Of a stretch of 29,246 nucleotides of DNA, positions 21,367 to 29,246 are shown in pieces. Each line of letters begins with the position of its first letter. Within the stretch, counting starts at the first letter, position 1. Position numbers and translations under genes: made by a program. The notes under the pieces were generated by a model, which saw only the letters and a program-made list of their open reading frames with translations, was not told the DNA's origin and made no database searches. This DNA is from a virus: positions 1 through 29,246 of the IMG/VR virus record IMGVR_UViG_3300027983_000079. One strand, given 5' to 3'.

Positions 21367-21608
21367 AAATATGTTTAAAATGTCAGTGTGAGTTACAAGA
21401 TACCGAGTTCAAATTATTGAAAACCGGTAAACTATATTCTTATTGTTACACCTGTTCAAGGATTTATGCAAAATTATACTATATTGAGAACCGTGAGAAG
21501 AGACAGGAATCTGATAAAAGGTACCAGTCTAAGAATAGAGAAAAGATAAATCTTTATTACAGAGAATATTATAAAAAGAATACTGATAAGTATAATAAAA
21601 AAAAGTAA
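21363..21608 (+). CDS. Zinc-finger-like basic protein, HNH-type beginning without the nuclease
   Basis: In this 81-residue protein, Cys4, Cys7, Cys28 and Cys31 (CLKC and CYTC) form a likely zinc site followed by a long, very basic helix with repeated REK/KNREK units. This matches the zinc-binding and helical start of phage HNH homing-type proteins, but the sequence ends before any HNH motif. It may be a truncated homing nuclease or an independent nucleic-acid-binding protein. A looser parallel is the zinc-ribbon gene at 13236-13616. Confidence 0.6.
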   Translation: MKICLKCQCELQDTEFKLLKTGKLYSYCYTCSRIYAKLYYIENREKRQESDKRYQSKNREKINLYYREYYKKNTDKYNKKK

Positions 21609-21671
21609 TTGAAAATGTAAAACGAAAAAACGGAACAGAGGTTTAAAACTATAAAAATTATTAAAAGAATA

Positions 21672-21812
21672 ATGGGAGCATCATCAGGTATACGTCAAGA
21701 GTTTTTATATGAGAGTTATAGTGCCGTCAACGGACTAAAACTTAAGATTAAGAAATTGGAAGCTGACATTAGAATGTTAATGGAGGTGTTAAAATCCATC
21801 AAAAGGGATTAG
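21672..21812 (+). CDS. 46-residue peptide sharing the coiled-coil end of the gene at 20271
   Basis: The frame ATG to TAG encodes MGASSGIRQEFLYESYSAVN followed by GLKLKIKKLEADIRMLMEVL and KSIKRD. The segment 21741-21781 matches 20340-20380 at 40 of 41 bases, while the upstream halves are unrelated. Its end overlaps the end of the minus-strand gene at 21799 by 14 bases, where the two transcription units converge. Confidence 0.55.
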   Translation: MGASSGIRQEFLYESYSAVNGLKLKIKKLEADIRMLMEVLKSIKRD

Positions 21813-21966
21813 TTGGTTTATTAGTTTTTTCCCTTTCCTTTACTTCTTTAAACCCGGTAACAGAACCATTATAAAATCTAATATTATATAATATTATCGT
21901 ATGGAAATCACTCACTGTTTTTTGGTAATCCACACACACCTTATCTAACTCTTCTCTTATATTCAT
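21799..21966 (-). CDS. Hypothetical 55-residue protein at the end of the late operon
   Basis: The frame from ATG at 21966 to TGA at 21799 encodes MNIREELDKVCVDYQKTVSD and so on, ending EVKEREKTNKPTNPF. Its ATG overlaps the TGA of the membrane gene (ATGA), supporting a real coupled gene. Function unknown. Its location after a membrane/coiled-coil gene suggests a lysis-related accessory, but nothing in the sequence shows it. Confidence 0.55.
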   Translation of the reverse strand: MNIREELDKVCVDYQKTVSDFHTIILYNIRFYNGSVTGFKEVKEREKTNKPTNPF

Positions 21967-22349
21967 TTCGGTCTAATAGTTGTTTTTATATACTCCCTCA
22001 TTATTTCAGTGGATGTTATAAGAGCCGGTAGTATTTTATCTCTAATATCTCGTTCTAAACTATCATTGGACACTATCAACCTTGTTATTTCGTTTTTCAT
22101 ATCCAATATTTGTGTGTCCTTGTCTGATATCCTAGCATCATAAGACGTTTTTATAAAAGCATAAAAGGCTATTGTCATAGATGATATAACTCCTGTCATA
22201 ATCACGACTCCCCAACGCAACCAAGAAAACTCATCTATTGATAAAGGTGGTTCCAATGATTGAGAATAAACAATGGATGGTATACTAATCATCGCCATCA
22301 TCATTATCAGACCTAGGTGTACCCTGTAACTTATCTCTTTTGCGGTCAT
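21963..22349 (-). CDS. Membrane protein with coiled coil, holin- or spanin-like
   Basis: In this 128-residue protein, residues 10-28 (VHLGLIMMMAMISIPSIVY) and about 46-66 (WGVVIMTGVISSMTIAFYAF) are hydrophobic spans, the first followed by SQS like a signal peptide end. Residues 73-128 form a charged heptad-like helix (DKDTQILDMKNEITRLIVSN). Two membrane spans plus a coiled coil just after the tape measure gene would suit a holin or inner-membrane spanin. No endolysin lies beside it, so this stays tentative. Confidence 0.5.
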   Translation of the reverse strand: MTAKEISYRVHLGLIMMMAMISIPSIVYSQSLEPPLSIDEFSWLRWGVVIMTGVISSMTIAFYAFIKTSYDARISDKDTQILDMKNEITRLIVSNDSLERDIRDKILPALITSTEIMREYIKTTIRPK

Positions 22350-22458
22350 ACTTCTTTTTATCCTTTTTTATTTGCATCTTCATCCTTATCACAATCTGTT
22401 GTTTAAGAGCTCTGTCAATTTCTTTTTTATCCACCTGATAGTAATGAGTTATTTTCAT
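22285..22458 (-). CDS. 57-residue overlapping protein between tape measure and membrane gene
   Basis: A frame from ATG at 22458 to TAG at 22285 encodes MKITHYYQVDKKEIDRALKQ and then a very basic helix (KMQIKKDKKKYDRKRDK) ending in an acidic tail (RSDNDDGDD). It overlaps the tape measure end by 32 bases and the next gene by 65 bases in different frames. It fills a gap that would otherwise be empty, and its charged helical make-up resembles small proteins placed after tape measure genes. The start and expression are uncertain. Confidence 0.45.
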   Translation of the reverse strand: MKITHYYQVDKKEIDRALKQQIVIRMKMQIKKDKKKYDRKRDKLQGTPRSDNDDGDD

Positions 22459-24508
22459 ACTCGCTTACCGTATTCTGAGTTCCCGTTATTTCTGTCTCAC
22501 TTATAGTTACATTAGCATTGATAATGGGCGTCGGCGCTGTGTTACTTCCACCTCCTATATTATTCAAATTGTTACCCGATCCGGTAAAACTAACATTTGG
22601 TCCTTGACTAGTTCCACTAGTTGATGGCGGTGATGGAACCTCTGGAGTAGGTGGTGGTGCCGATCCACCAGTTGGGGAATATTTAGCCGAAGCAATTGTT
22701 GCAATCTGAACAGCACCAGTTATGGCAGCAAGAGCAGCTCCAGCCCAACCAACAGGCCCAGGTGTGCTTAACTGTCCAACAACAGCAAGTGCTGTAGATA
22801 TAACAGCATTTACGATCCCGATCGCCTTGTTCGCCTTAAATTGCTTCTTTCTAAGTTTCTCTTGTAATTCATCATTACCTTCAGCATTAGCAATTTGAGT
22901 ATCGAATATTAAATCCGATAACCCTTGTGCAGCACCAGCAAAGCCTTGCGCAGCCTGAAGTCCTTGGGCAACAGTATCTAATGTTGCCTGCCTCTTTTCT
23001 TCTTCTGCCTTTTTATTAATATCAACTAATTCTGCCGTTCTTTGTTCTTCAAGCCCTTTAAGCATTTCACTTTCTTCACCGTACTTTTCAATAAAGGCCT
23101 CACGCTTCATATCGAAAGCAAGGTTAAGTGCCTTTATCTCCTTCTCGGTACCTTCTGGCATAAGTGATATCTCATCTTCTCTACGTTGGAATTCAGCGTC
23201 TAATTTTGTCTTAGCGTCAGCTCTCTCTTTTGCATCGGAGTCAGCTTTCTCTTTGTCAACAGCAATTTGATATTGTGCGTTGGCCACAAGTTTAGCCTTC
23301 AATAAATCCTTATAGCTTTGGCCTTCTATTAGATTAGCAACTTCAGCAGCTTGTAATTTACGATTAATACTATCTATTTCGTTAGCTATTACTTCAGATC
23401 CTACATTAGTTTTTAAATTAAGTAGTTCCGTCTCACCATCAATTTGAGCGTTAATCGTATCTAATGCTTCTTTTCTTAGACTTATATTGTTTGTTTTCTG
23501 TTCCGAAAGTGCACTAACTATACGCTCATCAACTTCAAGTAATGCGTTTTTAGCATCTAACACAGCAGCTGCAGCTTCAACAGTACTATCACCAGCAGAA
23601 ACCTCGGCGTTTGCTCTAGCTAAAGCTGTTTGTAGAATGGCCTTCTCTCCATTAGCTTGTTTTATAAGTATTGCCGCTAACTTATCATTAGCATCTAACC
23701 TCTCCTCTATTGATTTAGATTCATCATCTCTGATTTGTCTTTGCTCCTCTGCCGCTTTTTGACTAAGTAATCGTAGTTGTTCTATTCTTTGAGCAAGAGA
23801 GGCCATTGCATTATCCAGCTGGGTAATTGCCTCTCCTTGTTTAATAACAGACCCTGTGTAAGCTATAGTCTTTGTCGCAAGTCCTTCTACTCCTGTCGTA
23901 ATCTTTAGTATCGCATTAGTAGCAACCTCACCAGCCTCTCCCCATTTACCCGAAAGTGCTAATGATGCAGCCTTTCCTAATTCTGGTAATAATTCTATTA
24001 AACCAACAACACGGTTTATTAAATTCGTTTTAATAGAATTGGCAAGATCTATAACAGCCTGTTTGGGATCTTCGAATGCCGATTTAAGCATTTCTATTAA
24101 AGGTTCACCTAAACTTACTATATCATTAAGAACTATATTGAAAGAATTGGTGGCAGTAGATAAGGCATCTGCAAACTTTTTATTTTTCTTTAAAGCATCA
24201 GAAAGAATTTCGAATACCTTTAATGCTATACCAATAATACCTAGAGACTTTATTACATTACCTATTCCTTGAGCAATACCCTTTAGTCCTTTTTTAGAAG
24301 CCTCATTTGCAGCGCTTGCTTTAGCTGTGGCATCAGCGGCTTTCTTTTGTGAATCCGTAAGCTTGTCTATTGCATTTTCTAATGCGAAAATCTCTTTCTG
24401 CGTACCTTTACCAGTAGTGTTTAGATCATTTAAATGATCTTTCAGCCTTTCTATAGACCCTTCTGCATCTTTAGTGTCGACTACTACGCCGACTACAAGT
24501 TTCTTCAT
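22427..24508 (-). CDS. Tail tape measure protein
   Basis: In this 693-residue protein, long alanine/glutamate/lysine-rich coiled-coil stretches run from about residue 15 to 550. Hydrophobic segments lie near 75-105 (GNVIKSLGIIGIALKVFEIL) and near 565-600 (IGIVNAVISTALAVVGQLST). A low-complexity Pro/Ser/Gly/Asn tail follows. This is typical of tape measures, which set tail length and help DNA entry. A TATAACCAATTAT element lies 22 bases upstream. It is short for a siphovirus, implying a tail of roughly 100 nm by the usual length-per-residue rule. Confidence 0.85.
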   Translation of the reverse strand: MKKLVVGVVVDTKDAEGSIERLKDHLNDLNTTGKGTQKEIFALENAIDKLTDSQKKAADATAKASAANEASKKGLKGIAQGIGNVIKSLGIIGIALKVFEILSDALKKNKKFADALSTATNSFNIVLNDIVSLGEPLIEMLKSAFEDPKQAVIDLANSIKTNLINRVVGLIELLPELGKAASLALSGKWGEAGEVATNAILKITTGVEGLATKTIAYTGSVIKQGEAITQLDNAMASLAQRIEQLRLLSQKAAEEQRQIRDDESKSIEERLDANDKLAAILIKQANGEKAILQTALARANAEVSAGDSTVEAAAAVLDAKNALLEVDERIVSALSEQKTNNISLRKEALDTINAQIDGETELLNLKTNVGSEVIANEIDSINRKLQAAEVANLIEGQSYKDLLKAKLVANAQYQIAVDKEKADSDAKERADAKTKLDAEFQRREDEISLMPEGTEKEIKALNLAFDMKREAFIEKYGEESEMLKGLEEQRTAELVDINKKAEEEKRQATLDTVAQGLQAAQGFAGAAQGLSDLIFDTQIANAEGNDELQEKLRKKQFKANKAIGIVNAVISTALAVVGQLSTPGPVGWAGAALAAITGAVQIATIASAKYSPTGGSAPPPTPEVPSPPSTSGTSQGPNVSFTGSGNNLNNIGGGSNTAPTPIINANVTISETEITGTQNTVSEYENNSLLSGG

Positions 24509-24530
24509 ATCTATATTATTTTGTTTCTAT

Positions 24531-24543
24531 ATAATTGGTTATA
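24531..24543 (-). promoter_or_regulatory. TATAACCAATTAT element, 22 nt upstream of the tape measure gene
   Basis: This exact 13-mer is the last of the seven in transcription order. It isolates the tape measure and membrane-protein group from the tail-tip genes. Confidence 0.5.
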
Positions 24544-24571
24544 CTCTATTAACAAATGTTTTTACACTCTC

Positions 24572-24691
24572 TTACAGGTTCAATAAGGCCATCTTATAGT
24601 CAACCCCATTAATCCTGACCTGTAAATATGTTGCGATAGATCCGGCCGAGCCAGCAGTTGTCAACGGAAATGGCGATGAACCTATTGCTAA
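24572..24691 (-). pseudogene. 39-codon frame without a usable start, after the 985-residue gene
   Basis: Directly after the TAA at 24692, and in the same frame, a stop-free stretch reads LAIGSSPFPLTTAGSAGSIA and then TYLQVRINGVDYKMALLNL-stop. The beta-rich QVRINGVDYKMALL end looks like the small virion domain that often follows phage fibre genes. The first codon is TTA where an ATG would be expected (MAIGSSP). A TTG ten codons in could start a 30-residue peptide. Options are a gene that lost its start, stop readthrough of the upstream gene, or a non-canonical start. Confidence 0.4.
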
Positions 24692-27649
24692 TTACACCCT
24701 GTATATTAAATTACATATCCAGTTTATATCAGTTGCCGCCTCACCAGTTACCTGTACTAAAACATCTGTTCCCAATATAACGATATCACTGGTCGCGGTT
24801 GTAAACTCGGTTTTTTCAACAACGTCTGTCTTGTCCACTAAAGTCAATACACCACGATCGTTTTTAACGCCCGCCGTGACCTCACTAAAATATGCGGTAG
24901 ACCCATCATTTTCAATTCCCGTTATATAAGCTTTGTACCATCCCACATTATCAACCGGTGTCGAAGCATCTATCGTGATCAGGTCAGTGACTGTGGCGTC
25001 GACCGTTGTGATCGATAATGTTTGAAATGACTCTCCGCCTGAACCAAAGTTTATCGTTGATCCTTGCTCACCTATTTGTATATAATCATTTTGTTCTATA
25101 TCTAAATTATCAGCTCCGATAATAGTAACATTATGACCACTGACTTTATTATTATTACCTTGAATCATATTATTATAACCACCTACATTATTACTCTTAC
25201 CGAATATGGCGCTATTTCTTGTACCTGGTTGTATAATATTACTAGTACCCCCTATAATAAGTCCGGTTGTTCCCGATCCGATTATATTCCCACCACTACT
25301 TAATATAGAACCAATGTTTATAGCAACGGTGACATTTTCAGAAGATGTTCCTTTTGTAAATATCTTATTATTAGGTACAAATTTTTCGACCTGTGTGTCG
25401 GCTGTTATAAGCTCAACCTTAGTCAACTTCTTTTTATTCATATCAAAATCTGTTATCTCATTGATATTCCACCAAGAATCGTGTATGTAAATCCTCTCAT
25501 TCAGGTTTATTGTAATTATGTCGTTATAAGATAGGTCAAAATAGGCCGTTAGAATATGACCGTGTTTAAATATGTTCATCTGTTTTTTGTAAAATCTGTT
25601 AAAAAGATTATTATCGGTCAAATTATTATTATTTGGTATATTATAGTAATCACAAAATCCAAAGTTAATATCTTCGACTGGGTTCTGTGGGTTCGGATAA
25701 AAGTGGCCAGCATATCGGTAATCATATTTATAGAAAAAGTTACCCGGTATATTACCACGACCATTATAATATACCCAAGAACCCTGTAACTGGTCCCCGA
25801 TATAAAGTATCCTTATATTATTCTTAGGTGTCCTTGAATCAATATAAGGTACTGTTAAATCGAACCCGTTCTTAGGCCCAGTTGTTATCAATGTTGGTGA
25901 GAATATAGTCTCTAATTTATCAGTTCCTTTAATAAACTCATTTTCAAAAGTATATTCTAATTGACCATACATTTCTTTGGTCTCATCCTCATAAACCTTT
26001 AAAGGTAAATCAGTTGTGTCTGCTTTATAAGTAAATAATTTCCTCTTAGCTTGTGTGTTGGATAAAATCGTGACGTCAATAGATTTTGTATCAACCTTTT
26101 TTGTCCAGTTTAATTCAACACCATCTTCATAGAACTTATCCCTTGTCTTAATAATAAGCTTTGTCGGATCAAATCTATCTTCTTTAATATAAAGGTTGTA
26201 CATCTTTATAATTGATAGAATAAAATCTGACTGTTTAATTTTCTTAGGTATAAGTTTATTAGCTAGTATAATAGAGTTCTCACCCAATGATCCATTAGAT
26301 TTATTAGATATTACACCAAAATTGGATGACTGTGGATCCATCTTAATGGTCAGGTTCATAGCATAATATAGACCACTGGTCGGTGAGAAGTATCGTGCCG
26401 GTGGGTCCGAAGGTGGTGCTTGTGTGAGTGTGTATAGTTCTAATTCTATTGTCTCAGCTCCCATAAAACTACCTGAGTCATATAAAAAGCTGCAATTAAA
26501 TTGGTTGTTCATAAGGAAATCGGTACCCATATTATATGGACCTGATACGTCCGATGATGGTATCCAAAAAACATCCTCATTATATGGTATACCAATAATA
26601 TTACCGCCTATGTCCCTCACCACAGCCCTTTGTTTAACGATTATCTCGAAATTAACTAGGTTTATTAATTGAATATCATTTGGTGGCGTGTGTGGAGCAG
26701 GGTTGCTTATAACCACCGATATTTTAGAAAAATATTTAGCATCGAACTCAATAGAACCACTATAACCACTCACATTATAACGTCCAGTGGTGGTGTCATA
26801 CCTACTATTAGGATCATTCCAATCCTCACTCTGATTATCATCATCGTTCCATACTATTGTTCTTTTTGGATTTGTTGTACCACCCGATATTGGAACATTG
26901 AAGATGGACAAGTTTGCAGTAGCCAATCCGAATCCAGCTCTGAACTTAAATATGTCATCATTCTGTGGTTTAAATTTATCACCATTATAAGGTATAATCA
27001 ATTTATCAAATCTAAGTGTGTATAACTCATCGAACTCATAGGTATAACCGGCATCCAAGAATATCTTATCCCAATATACTTTAGTATAAATAGCTGGTAT
27101 AAAATCCTGTGGTAAATAATCAGGCTCACCCGTAACACTGACGTTCGGATTAAACCCAAGGAAATATTGATATCCATCAGTACAAATACCCTGTGCCATA
27201 GATCTCTCAACCTCGGTAATAGTCCAGGTGTGATTATACTCATTTAAATCAATATCTTCTAAATATTTACCAGAAATAGTTTCGTAAAATGATGACGTGT
27301 CAGATTTAATATAACAATCATATATAATCGTAAAGTCCTCAGAGTTTTTATAAGATCTATTTATCTTTCTAACCTGGAAAATACCCTCGAAGCTAGTAAG
27401 ACCATCTACCATAATTCTACAATTTTCTTTCAAAATTGGATTAAAGGTCAGTGTCTGTAAATTGACATTATACATATTACCAAGTATGTCATTATTCTTT
27501 TGTGTTCCAGGTAACTTTACGGTCTTTGACCACACACCTCCTCTGTTGCTAATATCCTTAACATCATTTAAGTTAAAGTTTAAAGCAAGTGGAATATCAT
27601 CTTCTAGATCTAACTCCCCGTATCCAATAATTTCTAATGTTGTTACCAT
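24692..27649 (-). CDS. Large tail-tip/fibre protein with YadA-like beta-roll repeats
   Basis: In this 985-residue protein, the start (LEIIGYGELDLEDDIPLALN, then NRGGVWSKTVKLPGTQKNND) follows a pattern common in distal tail/host-specificity proteins of Bacteroidota phages, and residues 1 to about 770 continue as a beta-rich hub domain. Residues 777-880 carry about a dozen short repeats with N-x-I/V-x-G (NIIGSGTTGLIIGGTSNIIQ; NNVGGYNNMIQGNNNKVSG), typical of left-handed beta-roll, YadA-head-like adhesins. A C-terminal beta domain (about 881-985) ends the protein. A role in host binding at the tail tip is likely. The gene starts five bases after the 574-residue gene. Confidence 0.6.
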   Translation of the reverse strand: MVTTLEIIGYGELDLEDDIPLALNFNLNDVKDISNRGGVWSKTVKLPGTQKNNDILGNMYNVNLQTLTFNPILKENCRIMVDGLTSFEGIFQVRKINRSYKNSEDFTIIYDCYIKSDTSSFYETISGKYLEDIDLNEYNHTWTITEVERSMAQGICTDGYQYFLGFNPNVSVTGEPDYLPQDFIPAIYTKVYWDKIFLDAGYTYEFDELYTLRFDKLIIPYNGDKFKPQNDDIFKFRAGFGLATANLSIFNVPISGGTTNPKRTIVWNDDDNQSEDWNDPNSRYDTTTGRYNVSGYSGSIEFDAKYFSKISVVISNPAPHTPPNDIQLINLVNFEIIVKQRAVVRDIGGNIIGIPYNEDVFWIPSSDVSGPYNMGTDFLMNNQFNCSFLYDSGSFMGAETIELELYTLTQAPPSDPPARYFSPTSGLYYAMNLTIKMDPQSSNFGVISNKSNGSLGENSIILANKLIPKKIKQSDFILSIIKMYNLYIKEDRFDPTKLIIKTRDKFYEDGVELNWTKKVDTKSIDVTILSNTQAKRKLFTYKADTTDLPLKVYEDETKEMYGQLEYTFENEFIKGTDKLETIFSPTLITTGPKNGFDLTVPYIDSRTPKNNIRILYIGDQLQGSWVYYNGRGNIPGNFFYKYDYRYAGHFYPNPQNPVEDINFGFCDYYNIPNNNNLTDNNLFNRFYKKQMNIFKHGHILTAYFDLSYNDIITINLNERIYIHDSWWNINEITDFDMNKKKLTKVELITADTQVEKFVPNNKIFTKGTSSENVTVAINIGSILSSGGNIIGSGTTGLIIGGTSNIIQPGTRNSAIFGKSNNVGGYNNMIQGNNNKVSGHNVTIIGADNLDIEQNDYIQIGEQGSTINFGSGGESFQTLSITTVDATVTDLITIDASTPVDNVGWYKAYITGIENDGSTAYFSEVTAGVKNDRGVLTLVDKTDVVEKTEFTTATSDIVILGTDVLVQVTGEAATDINWICNLIYRV

Positions 27650-27654
27650 ATTTA

Positions 27655-29246
27655 TTAAATATTAATTGTGTTGTTATTACTCATACCGATATTAACTGTG
27701 TATTTTCTTAACTTCGTATTGTTTTTCATTTTTCTTTCATATGTACTATCCATTATGTTAACAGCAACATATTGGTCATCAATTAATATAAAAGCCATAG
27801 GAGATGTTATAAGCTCTTCAAAATATATAGACAACTCTTCGGTCATATAATCTGTGTTAATCTCCCAGGTCTCTTCTAATGCAACGTCATACACTCTCTT
27901 TGAATGTTCGGACGTGTTGTAAGCATAAGCAGCACCTGATAGTCCACCAATAAAGCTATTATAGCTTTGTCTCTCTATATTAACCCTTTGTTTATTATTC
28001 AATGTAAAATTCATAGGTATATATGACCCGAATCTATCCATAAACAGCATTGGGTAATTCGTATATCTTTCATCACATAAACACGCAACCGAAAATGTCA
28101 AAGTGTCTGATTGTGTTACGAATCCATTTTCTATCTGTATAGAATATAAGGATACATCACAATCAATAATTGGATATGATCCAAATATAGTTGAGTATAC
28201 CGCGTTGTTTAATCCTCTTGGGCCGACTGATAAGTTCTGAATCTCTGTTTGGTTCCCTGCTATGTTGGGGTTCAATATACTGAACTCACCATTCAACACT
28301 CCACCAGAATCATATGTCTTAACATTATATCTAAACATACCACCGGATAATTTCTTACCCCAAATATTAACAAAAACATCATTCTCTAAACTAACTTCAT
28401 ATTCATTAGCCACTGTCGTTAACCAACTCTGACCTGTACCCGCCGGGTCATAGGGTGAAAAATTCCAATTAATCCATTCGTTGTGTCCCATAACACCGTT
28501 GAAAACATAGTTCTTTGTGTTGAATAGCTGCGGGTCTGAAAAACTTCTACCGTCTGCATATGATATAGAACCCGCGTGTGTGGATGAGTTGTCTAAGTAC
28601 TCTTGGTTCACCTCAACATAGTAATACCCATCATAAGGGCCACCCACGACCGTACCTGTTCCTTCAACAAGGTGTAATCCATCATATTGTTGGTTCAGTG
28701 TTAAAACACCAGGATTAACAGGTGATGATCCTTGATATGGGAAATCAACTGTTACCGAGGTTGCATCAACCGCCGTCACCGTAAAATACCCATTATATTG
28801 TGAGTATAAAAATCCTGGATCCTGTTCAATGAAAACCGTGTAACCCGGTGATATAAAAGTTGTTAAGTTAGTGGGTGTTAAAAATTTAACTATTCCACCA
28901 GACGCAAAGTTATTATCAGTAAATGACCAACTCTGTGCAGCGTCCACAACATCTACCTGATCATTCGATAAAAATAGTGGGGCTATGAGTGATACCAACC
29001 AGACAACATCACCAGTTCCGAAGATAACATCTTCAAAATCCCAAATATATTCATACTCCTCACCTATGTTAACCGAGTATCTGAATCCTGATGATACCGT
29101 GTTATTGAATCCGTATAATACCGGGTCGTTCAGATTAACATCATCTGAAAAAACACCAATATTACTAGCTAATATTTTAGAAATATTTACCTCCAATAGA
29201 TCATCACCATATCTTGGTTTAATCTTTAATGTTGCTAGTGTGACGA
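27655..29246 (-). CDS. C-terminal part of the 574-residue virion protein (5' end at 1-279)
   Basis: The frame remains open from 29246. An apparent start at TTG (29196) is only a window effect, since the same frame continues upstream on the circle to the ATG at 279. The sequence is beta-rich, with repeated Asp/Gly/Thr loops (TVTAVDATSVTVDFPY; DGYYYVEVNQEYLD). Its C-terminus has an insertion- or domain-like segment (ERKMKNNTKLRKYTVNIGMS). The position before the beta-roll fibre suggests a baseplate or tail-tip partner. Function otherwise unknown. Confidence 0.75.
   Translation of the reverse strand, partial: VTLATLKIKPRYGDDLLEVNISKILASNIGVFSDDVNLNDPVLYGFNNTVSSGFRYSVNIGEEYEYIWDFEDVIFGTGDVVWLVSLIAPLFLSNDQVDVVDAAQSWSFTDNNFASGGIVKFLTPTNLTTFISPGYTVFIEQDPGFLYSQYNGYFTVTAVDATSVTVDFPYQGSSPVNPGVLTLNQQYDGLHLVEGTGTVVGGPYDGYYYVEVNQEYLDNSSTHAGSISYADGRSFSDPQLFNTKNYVFNGVMGHNEWINWNFSPYDPAGTGQSWLTTVANEYEVSLENDVFVNIWGKKLSGGMFRYNVKTYDSGGVLNGEFSILNPNIAGNQTEIQNLSVGPRGLNNAVYSTIFGSYPIIDCDVSLYSIQIENGFVTQSDTLTFSVACLCDERYTNYPMLFMDRFGSYIPMNFTLNNKQRVNIERQSYNSFIGGLSGAAYAYNTSEHSKRVYDVALEETWEINTDYMTEELSIYFEELITSPMAFILIDDQYVAVNIMDSTYERKMKNNTKLRKYTVNIGMSNNNTINI
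29113..29246. repeat. Terminal redundancy, right copy
   Basis: This is the partner of bases 13-146. The reading frame of the minus-strand virion gene runs uninterrupted through the overlap, which supports genuine circular continuity rather than a chance repeat. Confidence 0.85.

Noticed and set aside
24572-24625. Inverted repeat TTACAGGT/ACCTGTAA as a terminator
   Set aside because: The arms are 38 bases apart with no following U run, and one lies within the residual reading frame. Chance is likely.
25206-25490. Plus-strand frames inside the minus-strand tail genes (for example 25206-25490, 26669-27025, 8939-9298)
   Set aside because: They lie wholly opposite well-supported virion genes, have low-complexity or implausible composition, and have no leader signals.

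Overview
The window looks like one complete, circularly mapping genome of a small tailed phage (siphovirus-like) of a Bacteroidota host, probably a flavobacterium. The last 126 bases repeat bases 21-146, so the circle is about 29,120 bp, and one virion gene is cut by the linearisation point (N-terminus at 1-279, remainder at 27655-29246). The host inference rests on the very AT-rich sequence, A-rich leaders that mostly lack Shine-Dalgarno sites, a BT4734/VirE-like replication protein, and a set of virion proteins of the kind found in Bacteroidota phages. No integrase, DNA polymerase, helicase or recognisable endolysin was seen, so the phage probably relies on host replication and its lysis genes are unidentified.

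Layout. The minus strand from 14982 down to 1, continuing from 29246 down to 21799, carries replication, packaging, head and tail genes. In transcription order these are: VirE/BT4734-like primase candidate, zinc-finger protein, small proteins, a sigma-factor-like protein, a membrane protein, terminase small and large subunits, XkdF-like protease with a nested scaffold, major capsid, probable tail tube, an Ig-like virion protein, portal, head-tail adaptor, two tail-assembly chaperones, a tail-completion/Ig protein, a lectin-like receptor-binding protein, an HK97 gp10-like protein, two large tail-tip/fibre proteins, the tape measure and a holin/spanin-like membrane protein. The portal lies downstream of the capsid gene, which is not the canonical order. 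A 13-base element (TATAACCAATTAT on the minus strand) sits 0-35 nt upstream of seven of these genes and is a candidate phage promoter or translation element.

The plus strand carries the accessory region. At 15327-17758 a small adenine methyltransferase is followed by six tandem, overlapping paralogues of an unrecognised protein of about 108 residues, the most unusual object in the window. Next comes an Eco57I/TaqI-like methyltransferase (minus strand) with a coupled small HTH protein, then a divergent PD-(D/E)XK nuclease, a possible restriction-modification module. A group of small unknown genes at 20271-21812 follows. Two plus-strand operons share an identical 44-bp promoter-like segment.

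The 344-bp divergent gap at 14983-15326 holds a large imperfect hairpin, a repeated palindrome with a C tract, and four GACCAACC iterons. It is the best candidate for a replication origin and early control region. Recent local duplication recurs across the genome: the six-gene array, a duplicated 49-residue gene, a 66-bp duplication at the portal 3' end, the iterons, the duplicated promoter and a duplicated leucine-zipper peptide.
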